Part shown: positions 62,333-64,000 of the stretch, in pieces
Layout of the letters: every line of letters begins with the position of its first letter
Position numbering within the stretch: the first letter of the stretch is position 1
Source of the DNA: Rhynochetos jubatus
Taxonomy: Eukaryota > Chordata > Aves > Eurypygiformes > Rhynochetidae
DNA length: 64,000 nucleotides
NCBI GenBank assembly: GCA_027574665.1
Contig: CM050654.1
Coordinates: 36,785,722 to 36,849,721 of the forward strand
Reading direction: 5' to 3'
Notes under the pieces: model-generated
Told to the model about the DNA's origin: nothing
Seen by the model: only the letters and a program-made list of their open reading frames with translations
Databases searched by the model: none
Translations under genes and position numbers: made by a program

Positions 62333-63093
62333 TGTGCTGGGTTCAGTCAGGAAAGGGTTAACTCCCTTTACTTTGGTTGCCAGGGAACTCTGTTGCTGGA
62401 CAGTAAGTGAAACCATTGATAAGGCCTCAGCTGGTGCTGGGGATGGCCTGTACTGGACTCAAGGTCTTTTGTCCACTTCGGGTACTGTAGCTGACCCAGA
62501 CTGACCAAGGAAGTATTTCATCCCATAGTACGTCATGTTCCGGTCTCTTGGGTGGGGAAGGGGGTCCGGTAGCCATTACTCTGCCCTTCTCTCTCTTCCT
62601 CACTCCCTTGCTCGTCTCTCCGGGCATTTGCTAACCCTCCTGCGTTAGCTGCTTTGCCAACTCCTGTGCTGGCTCATTTGTGTGGGAGCTGGTGGATTGT
62701 TTTGAGTTTTCTGGCCGTGTTATCAGTGATAAGGTTTGCTCGGAATCTGCGGCTCAGGCTGCGGCTCTCGGGCTGCGATCGCTGTCGGGCTGTGGGTCTC
62801 GGGCTCTCGGGGTCTGATTTTCATCCCTCAACATCTGGGTGTGCATCGGTCAGTGGATGGTGGGAAATTGTATCATATTGTATATATTGTATCATATGTT
62901 TCATTTTCTACTATTTTAATTACTTATTATTAGTATATATTGATGTAGATTCAATTAGTAAATAGTTCTTATCTCAATTTTACAAGCTTCCTTATTTCTT
63001 TTTCCTCCGATTCTTCCCCTCCACTGGAGGTGGAGAGGGGGATTTGTGAGAGCGGCTTCATGGTATTTTGCTAGCCGGAGTTAAACCACGACA
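62333..63093 (+). mobile_element. Avian endogenous retroviral LTR
   Basis: The element is about 761 bp, starts TGTGCTGGGTTCAG and ends GGAGTTAAACCACGACA. The termini match the style of the LTR at 36.7 kb, but the body differs. It contains a CpG-rich stretch near 62750-62820 and an AT-rich TATA-like tract near 62870-62940. The five bases before it and the five after it are both GGGAG, consistent with the 5-bp target duplication of ERVL-type integration. No viral coding frame is present. Confidence 0.8.
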
Positions 63094-63098
63094 GGGAG
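63094..63098. repeat. Right copy of the putative 5-bp target-site duplication GGGAG
   Basis: It follows the terminal CA of the LTR directly and equals the five bases at 62328-62332. Confidence 0.5.
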
Positions 63099-64000
63099 GC
63101 ATTCACCCTCGGCTCCTGCACTTCTGCAACAACAGGGCTTGGCTGGAGACAGGCCAAAGAGAGCAATAAAAAAGATGAGAGGTGTCTGAGCTGTAACATC
63201 TTCAGGAAAGCCAGAGGAGGTGGTAAGGGACACTGGTGAGTGGCGGTGCGGTCCTTAAGCATGAGACCTACGAGAAAGAAGAGGGCTCCTCTTTCTCCTT
63301 GCCAGTTAGGACAAGATGTGATGGACTTAACCTGCAGTTGAACACGGTTTCGTGCACTTTTCAAGGTACAGCCTGGTGTTTCCAGTAGCATGCTCTGTCT
63401 CCCCTGCACCCAGCTCCATCTAAGCCAGGTTTAGCACAACATCCATTCCAGTAGCTCACGTGGCTTTCGTGAATCAGCTACTTAGCCCGTGGGAATCATG
63501 CCATTATCTTCAGAGGAACTAGAAAATAAAGAGTGCATTTATAAGGTTTTTACTGTTCTCACCCTACCATCAGCATTCCTTTTAAGAACATCAACAGATT
63601 AAAAATACAGATAGGGACAGCTGCCAGCATCTCTGGAGATGTGTGTTGCACTTTCTGCTAATCCAGACCAAGTCTTTGGAGCCTCTCCATGCCTTCAAGA
63701 AATAGGGGAATTTTTCTTTTATTTAAGAACTGTCTAAAGACCCTTTTACTGAGTTTTAACAGAGCCATGTGTCAGCACAGTTAAAAAAATGCTGGCATTT
63801 CCTCTGTGCAGATTAAAGATGATATATTACCCTCTGCTGCTCAGACCTGATTTACAGCTTCTATCGCAAAATTGCATAATACTTCTTTAAGTGCTCTAAG
63901 GTTCAGTATCAGGGCCAAGGACGTGGAGCAAAGTCCGCGTGCAAGCTGGTATTTACCACTCCGCCGTTTGTTATTCCTTTGCTAAGGCCGAAAGAAGAAC
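63099..64000. other. Intergenic, nothing recognised
   Basis: A minus-strand frame of 112 codons (63071-63409) overlaps the LTR end and is not recognisable as protein. Confidence 0.5.

Noticed and set aside
62654-62965. 103-codon frame with a hydrophobic tail
   Set aside because: It lies wholly inside the LTR and follows its AT-rich tract; not a viral or cellular protein.

Overview
This is vertebrate nuclear DNA, almost certainly avian. The sequence is AT-moderate and mostly non-coding, has GT-AG introns, carries a truncated CR1 LINE 3' end whose octamer-type tail reads ATTCTGTG/ATTCTATG on the minus strand, and holds two LTRs of a type I associate with birds. No prokaryotic feature is supported: no operons, CRISPR array, IS element or phage genes.

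The only gene I can support firmly lies at about 23.7-32.4 kb on the plus strand. It is a complete member of the histamine N-methyltransferase (HNMT) family: six coding exons with perfect GT/AG boundaries, joining to an intact 286-codon frame from 23708 to the stop at 31599-31601, with a polyadenylation signal at 32361. The AdoMet-binding glycine motif, the E/Q/N residues that hold histamine in the human enzyme and the pocket tryptophans are present. Several other pocket residues differ (human Tyr147, Phe9 and Cys196 positions are Arg, Thr and Gly). Birds are reported to have a paralogous HNMT-like enzyme that methylates carnosine to anserine, so the exact substrate of this copy is left open. 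A CpG-rich block at 19.68-20.0 kb with a splice donor is a possible promoter or first exon.

Layout: 1-19.6 kb, non-coding with scattered CpG-dense patches and homeodomain-type AT motifs; 19.7-20.0 kb, CpG-rich candidate 5' exon; 23.7-32.4 kb, HNMT-family gene with a CR1 fragment in intron 4; 32.4-36.7 kb, nothing recognised; 36.69-37.27 kb, LTR; 37.3-47.4 kb, nothing recognised; 47.42-48.0 kb, possible processed retrocopy on the minus strand ending in A26; 48-59.7 kb, simple repeats and a long G run, no gene; 59.7-60.0 kb, CpG-island-like block with a good splice donor; 60.44 kb, a 39-bp tandem duplication; 61.9-63.1 kb, an LTR and a fragment of a related LTR; 63.1-64 kb, nothing recognised.

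Only one gene is clear, so there is no gene network to describe. From memory of vertebrate synteny, HNMT lies between THSD7B and SPOPL; I recognise no exon of either neighbour here. I found no convincing novel multi-gene system. The points most worth a second look are the altered substrate pocket and displaced start codon of the HNMT-family gene, the retrocopy candidate, and the two CpG blocks.
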